DNA of 64,000 bases. Origin: Dimorphilus gyrociliatus (taxonomy: Eukaryota > Annelida > Polychaeta > Dinophilidae). The notes beneath the pieces are model-generated. The model searched no databases, had not been told where the DNA came from, and was given only the letters and a program-made list of their open reading frames with translations. The stretch is from positions 1,570,873 to 1,634,872 of the forward strand of contig CAJFCJ010000007.1 of assembly GCA_904063045.1 (NCBI GenBank). Reading direction: 5' to 3'. Position numbers and translations under genes: made by a program. This document shows positions 34,101-45,835 of this stretch, piece by piece (the first letter of the stretch is position 1; every line of letters starts with the position of its first letter).

Positions 34101-37100
34101 CCATTTTTTCTATTCGATTCCATCTTAATTCAGCTTCTGTTTTTTTAGGAGGAGAGACTGGTTGCTCTACCGTTCGTTCTGGTACCTTACGTCCAGCGCT
34201 AGCCAAGTCCTGCTTAGCTTTTTCGACAGCACCTGATATATCTAGAGAGGCTCTGTTACCATTCACATTCATTTGTCCCATTTTCTTTGCTAGAGCCGAA
34301 ACAGATCCTTGACTTTCCTCCTCTGTTGAATTTTCCGTCTTTTGTTTCCTCTTTTGTAATTCCCTCCACCTATCATTCGTTGATAGTTTACTAACATCCT
34401 GCAGGTCACCGTTAACATTTTCCGAGGTATCTGTTCGGGTAATTATGTTAATGAACAGTTTTGTTTAGAAAATTTAGCTAAACAAAATTAGAGTTAATTG
34501 AAAGCATGGAAATACCAAACGCAGGAGTTTGTTCGTTAGTAGTCATATATCCACTATCAACACTTCGAATAGAAACCGAGTGCGACAACGGAGAATTCAA
34601 GTTAGCACCTTGCTTTTCCTTTTTTTTTTTTAAATTTTCGTCCAGATACTTTGTAAGAAAGTCTAAAATTTCAGATTCCCGTTGCATTGATTTTTCTCCA
34701 ACCAAAGCATCTCTTCTTGTTAAGCGACTTAAAAAGTTCGATTCTACTCTTTGCGGGACGAGATCAGTGAAATCGTTTGTAATATGTTTATCGACTAGTT
34801 CAGTTAACTGCTGCGGAAGTTCGCCAGAACAATGTTCAGTCAAGTGAGACAAAATTCTCTCTCGAAATTCACTCCTTCGTCTTACGGCTCCAGAGAACAT
34901 GAAACTACGTTCTTTTTCTCTTAAACGTGCATGCCGATCAGCCAGAGATTCATTTATTCTCGAAGCTATACTTGGACCTTGACTACTATCAAAAGTAACA
35001 GCCCTTTTTTCAAGAATATTATCTACCTGATCGCTAGCACCGTTAGTAGTTTGAACATCTTTGGGTTTTGACGGTTCATTCTGTCGATTCAAAGCGATCG
35101 AAGAAAAACGAATCGTATTTGTGGCTTCACTATTAGCAGTAGACAATTCTGACTGACTACTTTCATCAGAAACAGCGTTAACTCTAGATCTTCTGTTACT
35201 CAAAGAGGCAGGGACTGAAGGTATCACAGCAGCAGGTTGTTTATTAACAACAGAGTCAAGACATTTACGCTCCTCAGCAAGAGAACGTCGTGTTCTTCTT
35301 CGACGACTACTAGTTTGATTGGGTTCTGTTAGTTTTTAAGAGATATCTTAAGGGATGCATGCAATAAACATGAGGAAAATTCACCTGGTTCGGAAAGAGA
35401 CGTTTTCCTAGAGTATAATTCATGCGATGTACTTTGGTTAGTCTCTATTTTAGTAAATTGCCCATGGTATTTAAAAAAGGATTTGCATGCAAGTACAAAT
35501 ACTTACCAGGTACACCATTTTTTTGCTCTTCAACGGTACCCAATGAAGGTGGTCGACCAACAGATAATCTACCCGAGTTACCTCCTACTGATTTTCTTTT
35601 AGATACTCTGGATGTATCCTCGCTTTTCCTGCGAGGTGTTGTTCTAACATTCTCTATCACTGGAGTCACAGATTCTTCGCCATCCTCAAATGCCATAACT
35701 TTTTCATATATATTGAACTGCTCGATTAGGTCAGGTACGGTATTATTGTTGTCATTATGTCCTTTAATGCATTCCTGCATTCCTTGATCTTCTAATGCAT
35801 CAACAATATCGTAATAGGTATCTTGGTCAGGAACAGTGTTAAGTACCTTTTCAAAGATTATCGGCTCATTATCTCAAGAGAATTCTTTCATTTTTAAGTT
35901 TACAATACCTTATTCAGTAGCGTAACTGTATAGAGTAAAAGGTCCTGTTCACAGTCTACCTCTTTTAGTATATTCATGAAATGTGACCAAGCTTTTGTTC
36001 CTAAAAGAATTAAAAAAAACGAAAATTTTCCGATTATTTTTCAATAGTTAAATAAAATATTGACATTATAAGTTCTAAAGCCTGTTGCCGTAATCCTTTA
36101 AATTGCGCACAACTCAAGGACGTCAATGACCGAGCACATCTATTACTATTTTTAATAATTGCTTAACGATATACTATAATAGCTAAACAGACATCCAGCC
36201 GAGAATCACATGGAAAATTCCAAATAATATTGATCTATTATACAACCTCGGCATGTTTCTATTCGATAGAGATCGACCATATCAGGCCAATTGTTTACAA
36301 AATAGTTTCAATAACACTTGCCTTGATCTTTATCTACTGTTTTAACAGCCTCAATCAATATACGACCGTTACCATCATTGTATTCGACGAAGACGAGAAG
36401 TAGTTTAAGAGAAGTTTTTATAAGCAGTCTCATCTAAAATGTAAATAGGGTGAATTCTAAAGTCCGTATTATACACACACAACTTTTAAAGTTTTCAATC
36501 AACTATAAAAAAATTCTAAAAAAATTTTTTTTTCACACATTTTATGGCGCAGGCAAAAGGGAGCACAGCAATTTTAAAGTATAGTTTCTTTCTCATGCCC
36601 CACAACTTACAAGAAGAGAATTTTTATCAGTTTGCGATTTAGAAAATAGACCAGGCTGCCGAAAGAGAAAGTTGGGAACCAAAGATAACGAAAAAATGTT
36701 TATAAATACCTTGCTAGCGCACTGGGCATACAACCATCTGATAGTTCTTTTATTCTTTCTTACTCCCTCCATACCATCGACATACAACATCAACTGTCCA
36801 AGGGCTCTTAAAATGTAGTTTTTATTACTTGACTCGTTGGTTGCACTAGTATCGCCGATGTTGAGAAGAACATCAAGTCCGTTCGTTTCAACGAATTCGT
36901 GCACGAGTTCCTTATCATATTGAAAGAGCTGCTTGAGCGAAAAGAGTGCTCTTCTTAAGGCCCTGTCTTGACATGCTTGCAATTGTTCTATAAAGTGATT
37001 AATTAATTAAAAATTTGTCACGTAAAATACATAAACTTTATCGTGTTCGAAGTATAGCACTTACCCAGGCAAGCTGAACACCTTGCTTGTAAGGAAGTTC

Positions 37101-38383
37101 GCAGCAATACTACATTCTTGTTTCTGTTTAAGATCATATACAAATCCCATTAAGAGTTTTGGCAATGAATAAGATATGAAGGTAATTTAATTGTCTGTAA
37201 GGTGTTCATTCCCTGATTCAATAGACAGAATGCTCAATGGCGCCTAATCAATCAACCTACAATTCAAGATCAAAATCAATAATGATCGGAAATCTTATCT
37301 TTCTAAGTGTTCAATTCAACAATTAAAATATGTCAATATATGTGATAACCTGTACTCAAATCACCTACAAAGTATATTTACTAAAAGGTCATATATCATT
37401 TAAAAAATTTTTCATGTAAAACGTAACGGAGAAAATACAAGGCCTTGTGGCAAGACTAAGGCATATTCAATGGTTCGGTACTGCAGTTGAGCATATTTTC
37501 GGCACGTGTATATAGGCAAAATAGACCGAGGGCGCCTGCACTATTCTATTTATAAATAAGTTGCAGACCTCGATTTCATCTACAAAAGTAAAGTTTTACG
37601 CCTAGACAAGCTTGCGTAATGTCTTTTTACTGTGTTAACGCTATCAACTCACTGCTTCGAAAATTCCGTCAGGTCAAAGTCTTCCCATTGCTCGTCAAGA
37701 CTTAATTCGATATCCAAGTAATTGCCATGGTCAATTTGATTTTCACTCTCAACGTTGAAATAGCATAATTGTAAGGCACAAGTATCAACCTGAAAAAAAA
37801 ATATCTCAATTTTATATTATTTCTCTTTGGTTTGTTATTGTCTGTTTTGCGTATCTCTTTTTTTATCAAGTGACATTTCGAACACGCGCTATTTACACTC
37901 TGTCACTGTTATGTCAAGAAACTACGTCAATCTATCTTTGAAATAATTGTAACTAATCCCGTAAAAAGAACCCAACAACTTGAATTTAAAAATCATATTA
38001 TGTGTTACAGGTGCAAATCGTTGGTTACATGATTCATAAAGAAATCTTCAGCTTATAGGCCTAACTTTCGAGCGGGTCATTGATTACGCGTTGAATTTAA
38101 TCCAGTTTAAAGCAATTATAAGTGATAATCCTTTTCTTCGAAACAAATTTTACACTAGATACAGAAAGATGAAATCACTATCCAACAATGACTCCTAAAT
38201 ACTCACTTTCAAAGGGGCTTTTAATTGCTCTTTCAAGGCCGGCACTTGTTGCGAGAGACGCAAAGTTCTATCGAAACGAAAATTTGATGGTCGGATCGGT
38301 TCAGGAGAGGGACGCGCAGCGAACGGATCGGATTCGTTTAAAAATTGAACGCGACAAACTAAAACGCCTTCGTCCACTTCCAT
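31184..38383 (-). CDS. FHOD: FHOD-family formin (FHOD1/FHOD3-like)
   Basis: A long multi-exon formin on the minus strand. Exon 1 (38207-38383) has the FHOD-type N-terminus VCRVQFLNESDPFAA, the Ras-like GTPase-binding domain; next come the armadillo DID exons (RRALFSLKQLFQYDKELVHE, NYILRALGQLMLYVDGMEGV, KLLLVFVEYNDGNGRILIEA, DTYYDIVDALEDQGMQE), a charged linker, an FH1 with only three or four polyproline blocks (PPPPAPPPMNMPPPAPPL, about 33.75 kb), the FH2 domain (IRLHWKEIQA; SNAINIGMTGLPPQRI; MGSAEQFLLTLASISHLEER; VKDTVHKQTLLHHV) and FALEYRTIREKVKKQREKKA. The C-terminal DAD, RKSLRRTRTGLTEEELKVV, closely matches FHOD3. FHODs bundle and cap actin in muscle sarcomeres and stress fibres and are autoinhibited by DID-DAD contact, relieved by ROCK phosphorylation. 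All expected domains are present. TAG at 31184-31186. Individual linker exon edges are approximate. Confidence 0.92.
33344..33352 (-). other. FHOD: Candidate 9-nt microexon in FHOD
   Basis: Inside the roughly 680-bp intron between the FH1/FH2-start exon (ends about 33526) and the next FH2 exon (starts about 32845), the minus strand has a TTTTCAG acceptor, nine bases GAAATTGTG, and a GTAAGAG donor. Both surrounding exons are phase 0, so including it would insert Glu-Ile-Val without changing frame. This is a prediction from splice signals only. Confidence 0.4.
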
Positions 38384-38503
38384 CTCTCTCTGGCCATAGC
38401 GCAAGTAAAGTAGAGCTGTTTTGATTTTGCTACGCGTATTAATACAGGTAAAACCGACACCTGGTGAGCGTTATATTCACATAGTGGCGCAATCGGTGCA
38501 AAT

Positions 38504-41478
38504 TTAAAATAGAAACTTTGTAGGCCTTACCTTATATGTGTCTAAGCCGATACCCTCTAAGAGTTTTTGAAAGGATTTATAACCTATAAACTTTCCATTA
38601 GGATCTTTGGGGGTCTGTGACATTTTACAAAACTTCACGATCTCACTCCCACTTAAAGAACCGTTCTTTTGTTTAATAGTTAGCTTAACAATATTCTTGA
38701 AAGCTTCTCTGTCCTGAGCAGTTTGTAATTCTTTTCCGTTGACTAAGGGCTTTTCATCAACCCCGAGGTCGATTAAAGGCTTCTCCGGGTCACTTGCTAG
38801 GCTCACCTTTTTCGTCGATCGTTTTGGTTCTTTCGCTATTGAATCCAATAGGGCATCGATATCTTCCAGAGCATTTGAAGATGGTGAAGGCAAAAGAGGC
38901 CTATCGGGAGTGCTTTCAGCTATTGGAGTATCTAAAAGGCTATCGCAAGAAGAAGAAGTATGCCGTTTCTCACTGTACGTAGCGCTTCCAATTACGTCAT
39001 CGATATCCTTTAAATTACTAATGTAAATATATTCAGGGGGTGGGCTAATTCTAGGCGTTATATTTTCCAAGAATTGTTCTTCATCGCTAAATCCCCTTTC
39101 AGTGTCCGAATATCCTAAAATTGAGTCGATATCAATAAGACTACTTATGAAGCCTTTCTTCATTTGTTCAGGTCTGGCAAGATCTGGAAGTGATAAAATA
39201 CTACCACTAAGATTTTCTACAGATCTGACACCCCAAAATGTTGACCTTTTTGGTCTATCGGTTCCAATTGATGTCAAAGATAGTGTGCTTCCTCTGTCAT
39301 CGGTAGTTGTTCCATATGTTAGTAGACTATCAACGGAAGGAGCTGTTAGAATTCTATTTCGTAAACCGAATGTTGACTTCTGCTCTAGATTATCATATGG
39401 TGACGGACTTCTTCGTTGCATGTTGTCATAGGGCGACATTGGTCGGGTTGTGAGATCTGAAGGTGCCGAACTGACATTATCATCCAATATTCGCTTTTTA
39501 TCATTTGTCTTCTTTATTATTTGTCTCGGTGCCTTAGGGGGTCGAGAAGTACTTGGAGCATCGGGAGGAGTAATTTGTAGTTGCTGCTTCCATTGCTTCA
39601 CCTTCTCGATGGAATCTTTAAGAGATAAATTTTCAGGTGTAAGGGGAACTACGGCTGCAGCTTCTTGGGCTTGCTTACGAAGTAAAAATGAAGTCTGTTG
39701 CTTTTGTTTCACTGGTTCTTCAAAAACGCTATCATCCTCTGTTGCTGAGGGAGCATCTAAACTAAATTTCATTTCGGCAGGAGCTTCTCCTCCTCCAGTC
39801 GCCAAAACTTCCTCGTTTCTCGGTCGTTGCTTAATTTTGAAGGAGCTTTGTGAAGGTAACTTTACTTTTGCCGCCGGTGTAGATGGGGCTGAGACTGATT
39901 TTGGCTGCCACCGATCTAGCACTTTCCGAGGTGACGATGTCGGCGATGGCGTTTTGGGCGAAATAGGTTCAGGGTCTATATGAAGTGAGGGTAGTCTTTT
40001 GTTAGGTACATAACCTGGTCCGTGAAGAAATCTACTGTACTTTACATTATTTTTCAGTTCGTTAACATCCACTTGAGCCTCTGCGTTTACATACTTTCTC
40101 TCTATACGTCGTCCCTTTCTTTTAACTTTAACTTTAATTGTCTTTGTTGCTGATATAGGCTTAGGTCTATGTTTAACTGTCGGATCATGAGGTTCAAGAG
40201 GTGATGTAGCACGACACATTCTTCTAGCATAATTCCTTTCGTCATCGTCGTCACTTCCTTGGTCCAATGATTCATCAGGTGTAAATTTTGATTTTCTTCG
40301 TTCTACGCCAGTTTCTTTTTTTTCACTATATTCTGTACTATCCAGCCGACTTAAACGAGATGAGAATGGAGTTAAATTATAAGTTGAAGATTTTGCTGGA
40401 GAAGTACTATTTGCAGTTCTCCTTGAAGAAAAAGGTGTTAGATTGTAAGTTGTATTTTTCACACGTTCTTGAGTGGTTGGTTCTAAACTAGACAGGCGAT
40501 TTGTTGATGAAGGTGTTCTATTGTAAGTAATTCCTAGGGCTGACGGAGTCGCATTGTTACTCGGTGTTGTACTAGGCGGAGGAGGCGCATAAACTCTTCT
40601 AGACGATGAACTAGGAACATACGAGCTCGTGGGAGTATAAGAGCTTCTGTTCGAACTTCCTACAGACAATCTGTCACTGACAGATATTCTATCATTGGGT
40701 GCAGAACGAGCGTATCGGTCAACTGAACCTAGCCTCTGTCTAGAGTATCCAGCTGAAGTTGTTGCTGGAGAGACAAACTGAGACCGGAGAGCTGCTACAT
40801 TTCCTCTATTCAAATTGGCAAAGTTTAAAGATCTATCTTTCCACGGCTGTGATGAGTTGAAAGTAGAATAAGCTGATGACGTTCGACCAGAGCTATACAC
40901 AGAAGCAGGAGCTGCGCTGGAAACAGTTGACAAGGATCCACTTCTATAGGATCTGGAACTGGGCATCTATTGAAAAGAATGAAAAAATGTATACACTAAC
41001 TTTATACAGCGTAGAAAGAAGTACTTAGTAAGATGTAACCGATAAACTAAAGTCTAAGTCTACATTATTCGTTTATTTCCTTTATATTGACTACTTTAAA
41101 ATGAATTTACACCTGGCGGCCATACCAGAAAATATTTCTACTGGAAAATCATAGAACTATATCTCAAGCATTGCCTATGCAGAGAGTTTTAGTACTCTGA
41201 TTAAAATAGATTTTTACCGAAGATGAATAAGCGCTGGATCGAGATCCGTAGACAGAGTTGGATGGAGTGCCCTGAAACGTTATAAAAAATGAATCTTGTT
41301 TTTTGCAATTTCAATATTGTTATTCCAGCTGCATGCATGGCACGCGAGGCAATGCGTTTCCCTCCCGAAATTTTTTATAGAACGTCTTATCGCTTGACCT
41401 ATAAAATGCGTTAGTCGTGCCCGTTAGATTATTTAGAACACTTACATATCCGGATCTGCTATAATGACTATATGCCAT
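38504..41478 (-). CDS. Large Ser/Pro-rich disordered protein (unrecognised)
   Basis: Two short 5' exons (MAYSHYSRSGY at 41478; GTPSNSVYGSRSSAYSS at about 41.27 kb) join in phase to one large exon, about 40966-38504, giving roughly 850 residues. Most of the protein is predicted disordered by composition: Ser, Arg, Pro, Thr. Internal repeats include two near-identical copies of TYNLTPFSSR and a degenerate TYNRTPSSTNR (around residues 180-240). A basic patch TIKVKVKRKGRRIERKYVN precedes a short conserved-looking segment, KYSRFLHGPGYVPNKRLPSL. The C-terminal 80 residues look folded (AFKNIVKLTIKQKNGSLSGS; NGKFIGYKSFQKLLEGIGLD). I do not recognise the family. The frame ends KVRPTKFLF, but a good GTAAGG donor after DTYK suggests that a further 3' exon may exist, overlapping the FHOD 5' end. 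A cytoskeletal or scaffold role is a guess from composition and location. Confidence 0.75.
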
Positions 41479-42441
41479 TTCGCTCGATTCATCTAAGATG
41501 TAGCTAGCTCATATCCATTTCGTATTGTGCAGTCCCAAAAAGCCGATAGTTTTTTTTTACTCTCACGCACCTCTGCAGAATCCTAGTTGTTTACAAATGA
41601 TGAGCTTTGCAGTTGGTCCATGGGGGCTACATTGGGTTCAACTCTTGTGCGCTTTCGTAAAATGTAAAGGAATTTACGTTACAATTATTGGCAAAAGCTA
41701 TTTAAAGTTTTTCGTATGTATTAAAATGCCAGTATCAAAGATAAAGCTATAAATTTTCACAGTTGTAGGCCTACTAACACCCAAAAATACCCCTCAAAGT
41801 TAGTTCTATTTTGCAGTTTATCAAAAGTATAGTTTTTTATAGCATAACTAGTTAACTCTTTGAGATAAAAATAAACTTTAATATAAAATATCGTATGAAA
41901 TATTAATTTCTTAACTCAAATTAGTTGGTTTGAGAATACTGTTGACCAGATATTCAAACGCGATGGAAACAAAAATAAGTAACAAATTTAATTTATAACT
42001 TTTATTTGCAGTATGATAGCATACATATTGATTACCAAAAACAAATAATGAATTAGCTTATCAGTTGACGATAAATTCATGAAAATTGCTAAAAGACATG
42101 TTACAAAAATTCTTGTTTAAATGAAATGACAACGTTGGAAATATTTCATTTCTTTATAACTTTTCTGGTAGTAAACTAAGGGCATTCATTCAAATTATAA
42201 TTCATTAGCTTCTTCATACTGAAGGAGTATTCTAGCCCTAATTAATGCTATTTAACATAACTAAAGGGTACATAAAATTGAAACACAGAAAAGTTTCAAA
42301 GTATAGTAAAAAGACATTTTCAAGGTAGTATTGGATGCTAAATCTTCAGAAATATGGCTTAGCTGAAATTTTTATTTGGGAAATATTATATTTAGATTTC
42401 TCCAAAAGATTAGTTTTTAATTCAGAAAAATTCTCATTTTA
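41479..42441. other. Intergenic region, no gene seen
   Basis: Spacer between the orphan gene start and the Roquin stop, both minus strand. Contains one TAGGCCTA palindrome (41766-41773). The open frame at 41525-41752 has no splice context and looks random. Confidence 0.5.
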
Positions 42442-45400
42442 TCATGAAATATAAGTTCTTTGCAAAATTTGTTGCGTATTATGAATATCCATTTCAACCG
42501 ATAGCAATTCTTTAGCTAGTCTATGATCTTCTGCTTCTTGAAGAAGTTGCATCTGATCCGATACGTATGCTAGATCAGCATTAATTTCATTGTTCACATT
42601 CTTTTCGCCTGTATGTTTAATACTTTGTTTCAAACTCCAATATGAATGCTCTGATAAACGATTGGATGTCAGATTACGGCCGATCATCGCTGTAGGAAGA
42701 GAGGAAGCAACCCTGAATCCATTAGGATCACTAACATGATCTGAGACGCCAAAAAATGGATTTGTTGGTGAAAAACGACTGGGAACTGGGGCTGCTACTG
42801 GATAGCCCCTGGAAAAGGGAGTTACGGCTGTTACAGGCATGGGGTTTCGCATTTGCGAAGCAGTAACTTGAACGGGTGGGATATCTTTCACTTTCGTTTT
42901 GTACCCTCGGGCTATGGGACCTAAAAATTCATTAAGTCATTAGATATATCCCAAAACATATCAAATATTACCGAATTTGGACACGATTGAGTGAGTTGAG
43001 AATGGAATAATTTCGTCATCGCTGTTACTTTCTGTTTGGAGTTCGCTCTCTAGCTCTTGAGTAAAACTGCTTGAGATTGGGCCATATTTATATGATGAGG
43101 AAGCTAGCTGGCTGGAACACTCTTCTATTAAGTGTGACGTCACAATACTGGTCGTAATTGCAGTTGATATTTCATTGGAATTCGCCTCCACAGTAGTATA
43201 TGATATATTACATTGTTTATTGATATGACTTAACAGCTCCCCTTTTTTCTTATGTAAATGATGTAGAGTTTCTGAGGGTGTCTTTCGCTAAAATAGTAAT
43301 ACAAAGATAAGACATAAAACATGAAAACAAACCTTGCCTACCTGTCTTAGAGAAATATTTGACAGAAGCCCGTCTGGATAGAAATTATGGGGTAGAACAT
43401 GTTGTTCAAGAGGTCGAATTACGGTCACAGGCACGTTAGAATAATCAACAACAGGTACTTCAGGTGCCTCTTGAGCACTGGGTATTGGAACAGCTCCGTC
43501 AGTCAAAGTTGTGGATGTTGGCGTCATAGTAGTTCTAGCCATTTTTGCCTCATTAGACCCATATAACAAAGAACTTTGTACAGTTGGCACCTCCACTTCG
43601 TTATCTGGCACAAGACCTAACTTCGCACACATTCCTTGATTCAAGGCATCTAATTGCGCCTTTTCTACTGCAGTAAGAGATGATTGATTCGTTTGTTGGG
43701 ATACTTTGTGTCGATGTCTGTCAAGCTCCTCCTTGGAGTGTGCGAATGAGCATGAGTCACCTCTTGGGCATTCATTCTTCTAAAAAGTTAAAGATTCGTA
43801 ATAGGCAAATATAACGATTGAAAATCTTACTGTCATAAGATCCCTGCACATCATAGTCTTATAACGATTTGTATTTTGTTCGAGAATAGCTTGGCTAACT
43901 CGCCTCCTCAGATTTGGATTCTGAACTAGTTCAACAAGTCCTTGAATTACATCTGACAAAGCTTTCAAAGAATTTTCTAATGTTTCCCATGTAGGACTTT
44001 CTGCTTCTAAAACAAAATTGATTAGTGCAATTTGATCAAATTGGAAATTCTAATTTTACCAGCATGTTGATCAATTCTTGATAGGCACTCAAAAGTATCT
44101 TTTAGTTTCATTAAGTTTGCTGGATCTCCCGTTCTGCGTAAAGTGGATTGAAATTCTCCAATACTAGCGACAAAGGAATTTTCATTTTGCTGCTAAAAGA
44201 AAAAAACCATTTTGAAAACATTAAAAGGAAACTACTTTTAGTATATTATTCACCTTGCACACTTTATCGATTATAGATTGAATATAACTTTTATGATAAA
44301 CATTGCCGTACAATAAAGAACTCCATTGCTCAGGCACTATTCTTAAACCTAATTATAAATACAAAAATCAATATATTTTTTAGAGAATATTTTTCATAAA
44401 AGACCTGCTTCAATTGCTATTGTCACTACTTGAGCATCATGTTCTCTTCGAAGATTGTCATAGTTTCGAAGTTCTTCTCTAAGCTGCATAAGAGATGAAT
44501 CTTCCTCTCTCTTAGTTACTATGAAACAAGAGGCTCTATATAAAAGTTGAACAACGTGACCTACAGATGTTTTGCTAGCATTAGGAAACCGCTCTTGTAG
44601 TCTTTGAACAACAAACAAGACTAAAACTTTTCTTGACAACGCTGTCCCATCCTGAAGAGCCTGAAGAATCAGTTTGATTGCTTCTTCTTGCATAGAAGGT
44701 CCTAAAAATTGACATCCTCTCGATCTTACAGCCGCCCAAAGATTAGCCGCTGTAAGTTGTGGATTTTGATGCAATAAGATCAGCTCAGACAAGGTTCTCT
44801 CAGCCAGAGACCGAATAATTTTTACGGCTTTTACACGTCCATCATCCTCTAACAACCGGCAATTGGCTAAACTTATCAATTTTCTTTGCATTGGTCGACT
44901 GAGAGGACATGTTCCAGTTGAACTCACAGGCTCCAGACACGTTGATATTTTTTCGATTACTTTTTGACAACTTTTCCAAGAATTATACATGGACTTTTGG
45001 TATTTTCCTTCGTTTTTCAATTCTTTGGATACAGATGCAGAGGGCTGAAAACATAATAGTGTATCAACTTCCGAAACTTTATCTTTTTTATTTTAAGAAG
45101 TTATAATATGTCCAATTTAAAAGAAAATTGAGACTAGTTATTTCTAATATACCTTACGAATTTTAAATTCATTATGGATATCTTCAACCTCCTTATCTAT
45201 TTCTGTCTGATCGAAAGGACATTTCTTTGGTTTTAATTTTACTAAACAACTTTTGCAAACCTAATTTCAAGAATGATCAAGGAACGGTTACTTGTTGTTT
45301 AAACATCTAGTAATGAAAAACGAACCGTATGTCCACAATGTAAATTAATACGCAATCTAATAGTTTCATCGAATCTGTAAGGAAAAGGGAGAGGATTAGT

Positions 45401-45490
45401 TTATTTACAAAAGATTTTTAGAAAACCTAACGAGTTATGGCAGACTGGACAAGATACGCTATCCATCCATTGAGGTGCCTGAACTGGCAT
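42442..45490 (-). CDS. RC3H: Roquin (RC3H) RNA-binding E3-type protein
   Basis: A multi-exon gene encoding about 850 residues. It starts [20 protein letters not shown], identical in plan to Roquin, and continues with a RING finger ([20 protein letters not shown], then CPFDQTEI), the HEPN and ROQ domains ([74 protein letters not shown]), and a CCCH zinc finger with CX8-CX5-CX3-H spacing formed across an exon junction (YKTMMCRDL / [13 protein letters not shown]). The C-terminal half is disordered with the short conserved [17 protein letters not shown]. Roquins bind constitutive-decay stem-loops in 3' UTRs and recruit CCR4-NOT to degrade mRNA in P-bodies and stress granules. The ROQ domain is very highly conserved here. 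Introns are about 50-90 bp. Head-to-head with SCAF (345 bp between starts). Confidence 0.95.
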
Positions 45491-45835
45491 TTCAAGCAAT
45501 CAAATACTATCAGTAAAAATTTACTGTTAGCTATCTGGACGTGAAAAATACAGATATTACAAAATTTTCTGATGCAGAGTAAACCGGAATTTGCTAGATT
45601 GTGTTCTAGGCTCTTGTGTCCGCATCATTTTTGTTGTTGTAGATCCAACTACAAACCCTTACCAGTTTAAACACAATTTAAAATGTGGTCACGTCTTCTT
45701 AACTGAAAAGACACTATACCTGACAGAAATATAGTCCGCCATTTTTAAAGATGGAGATTAGAGGATGATTGTTGTTTAAAAAATTAACCTTTTATTTCAT
45801 TGCATGCTCTAGAAAACTCTTTAAATATTAAAATC
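45491..45835. promoter_or_regulatory. Head-to-head spacer, candidate bidirectional promoter (Roquin / SCAF)
   Basis: 345 bp between divergent start codons. It contains CCGCCATTTT (about 45736-45745) followed by AAAGATGGAG, both resembling YY1 core sites often found near housekeeping start sites. Promoter role inferred from orientation and these motifs. Confidence 0.45.

Noticed and set aside
39450-39983. 177-codon plus-strand frame inside the Ser-rich orphan
   Set aside because: Antisense shadow of a Ser/Pro/Arg-rich exon, giving a Ser/Phe/Gly/Cys-rich sequence with no resemblance to anything.
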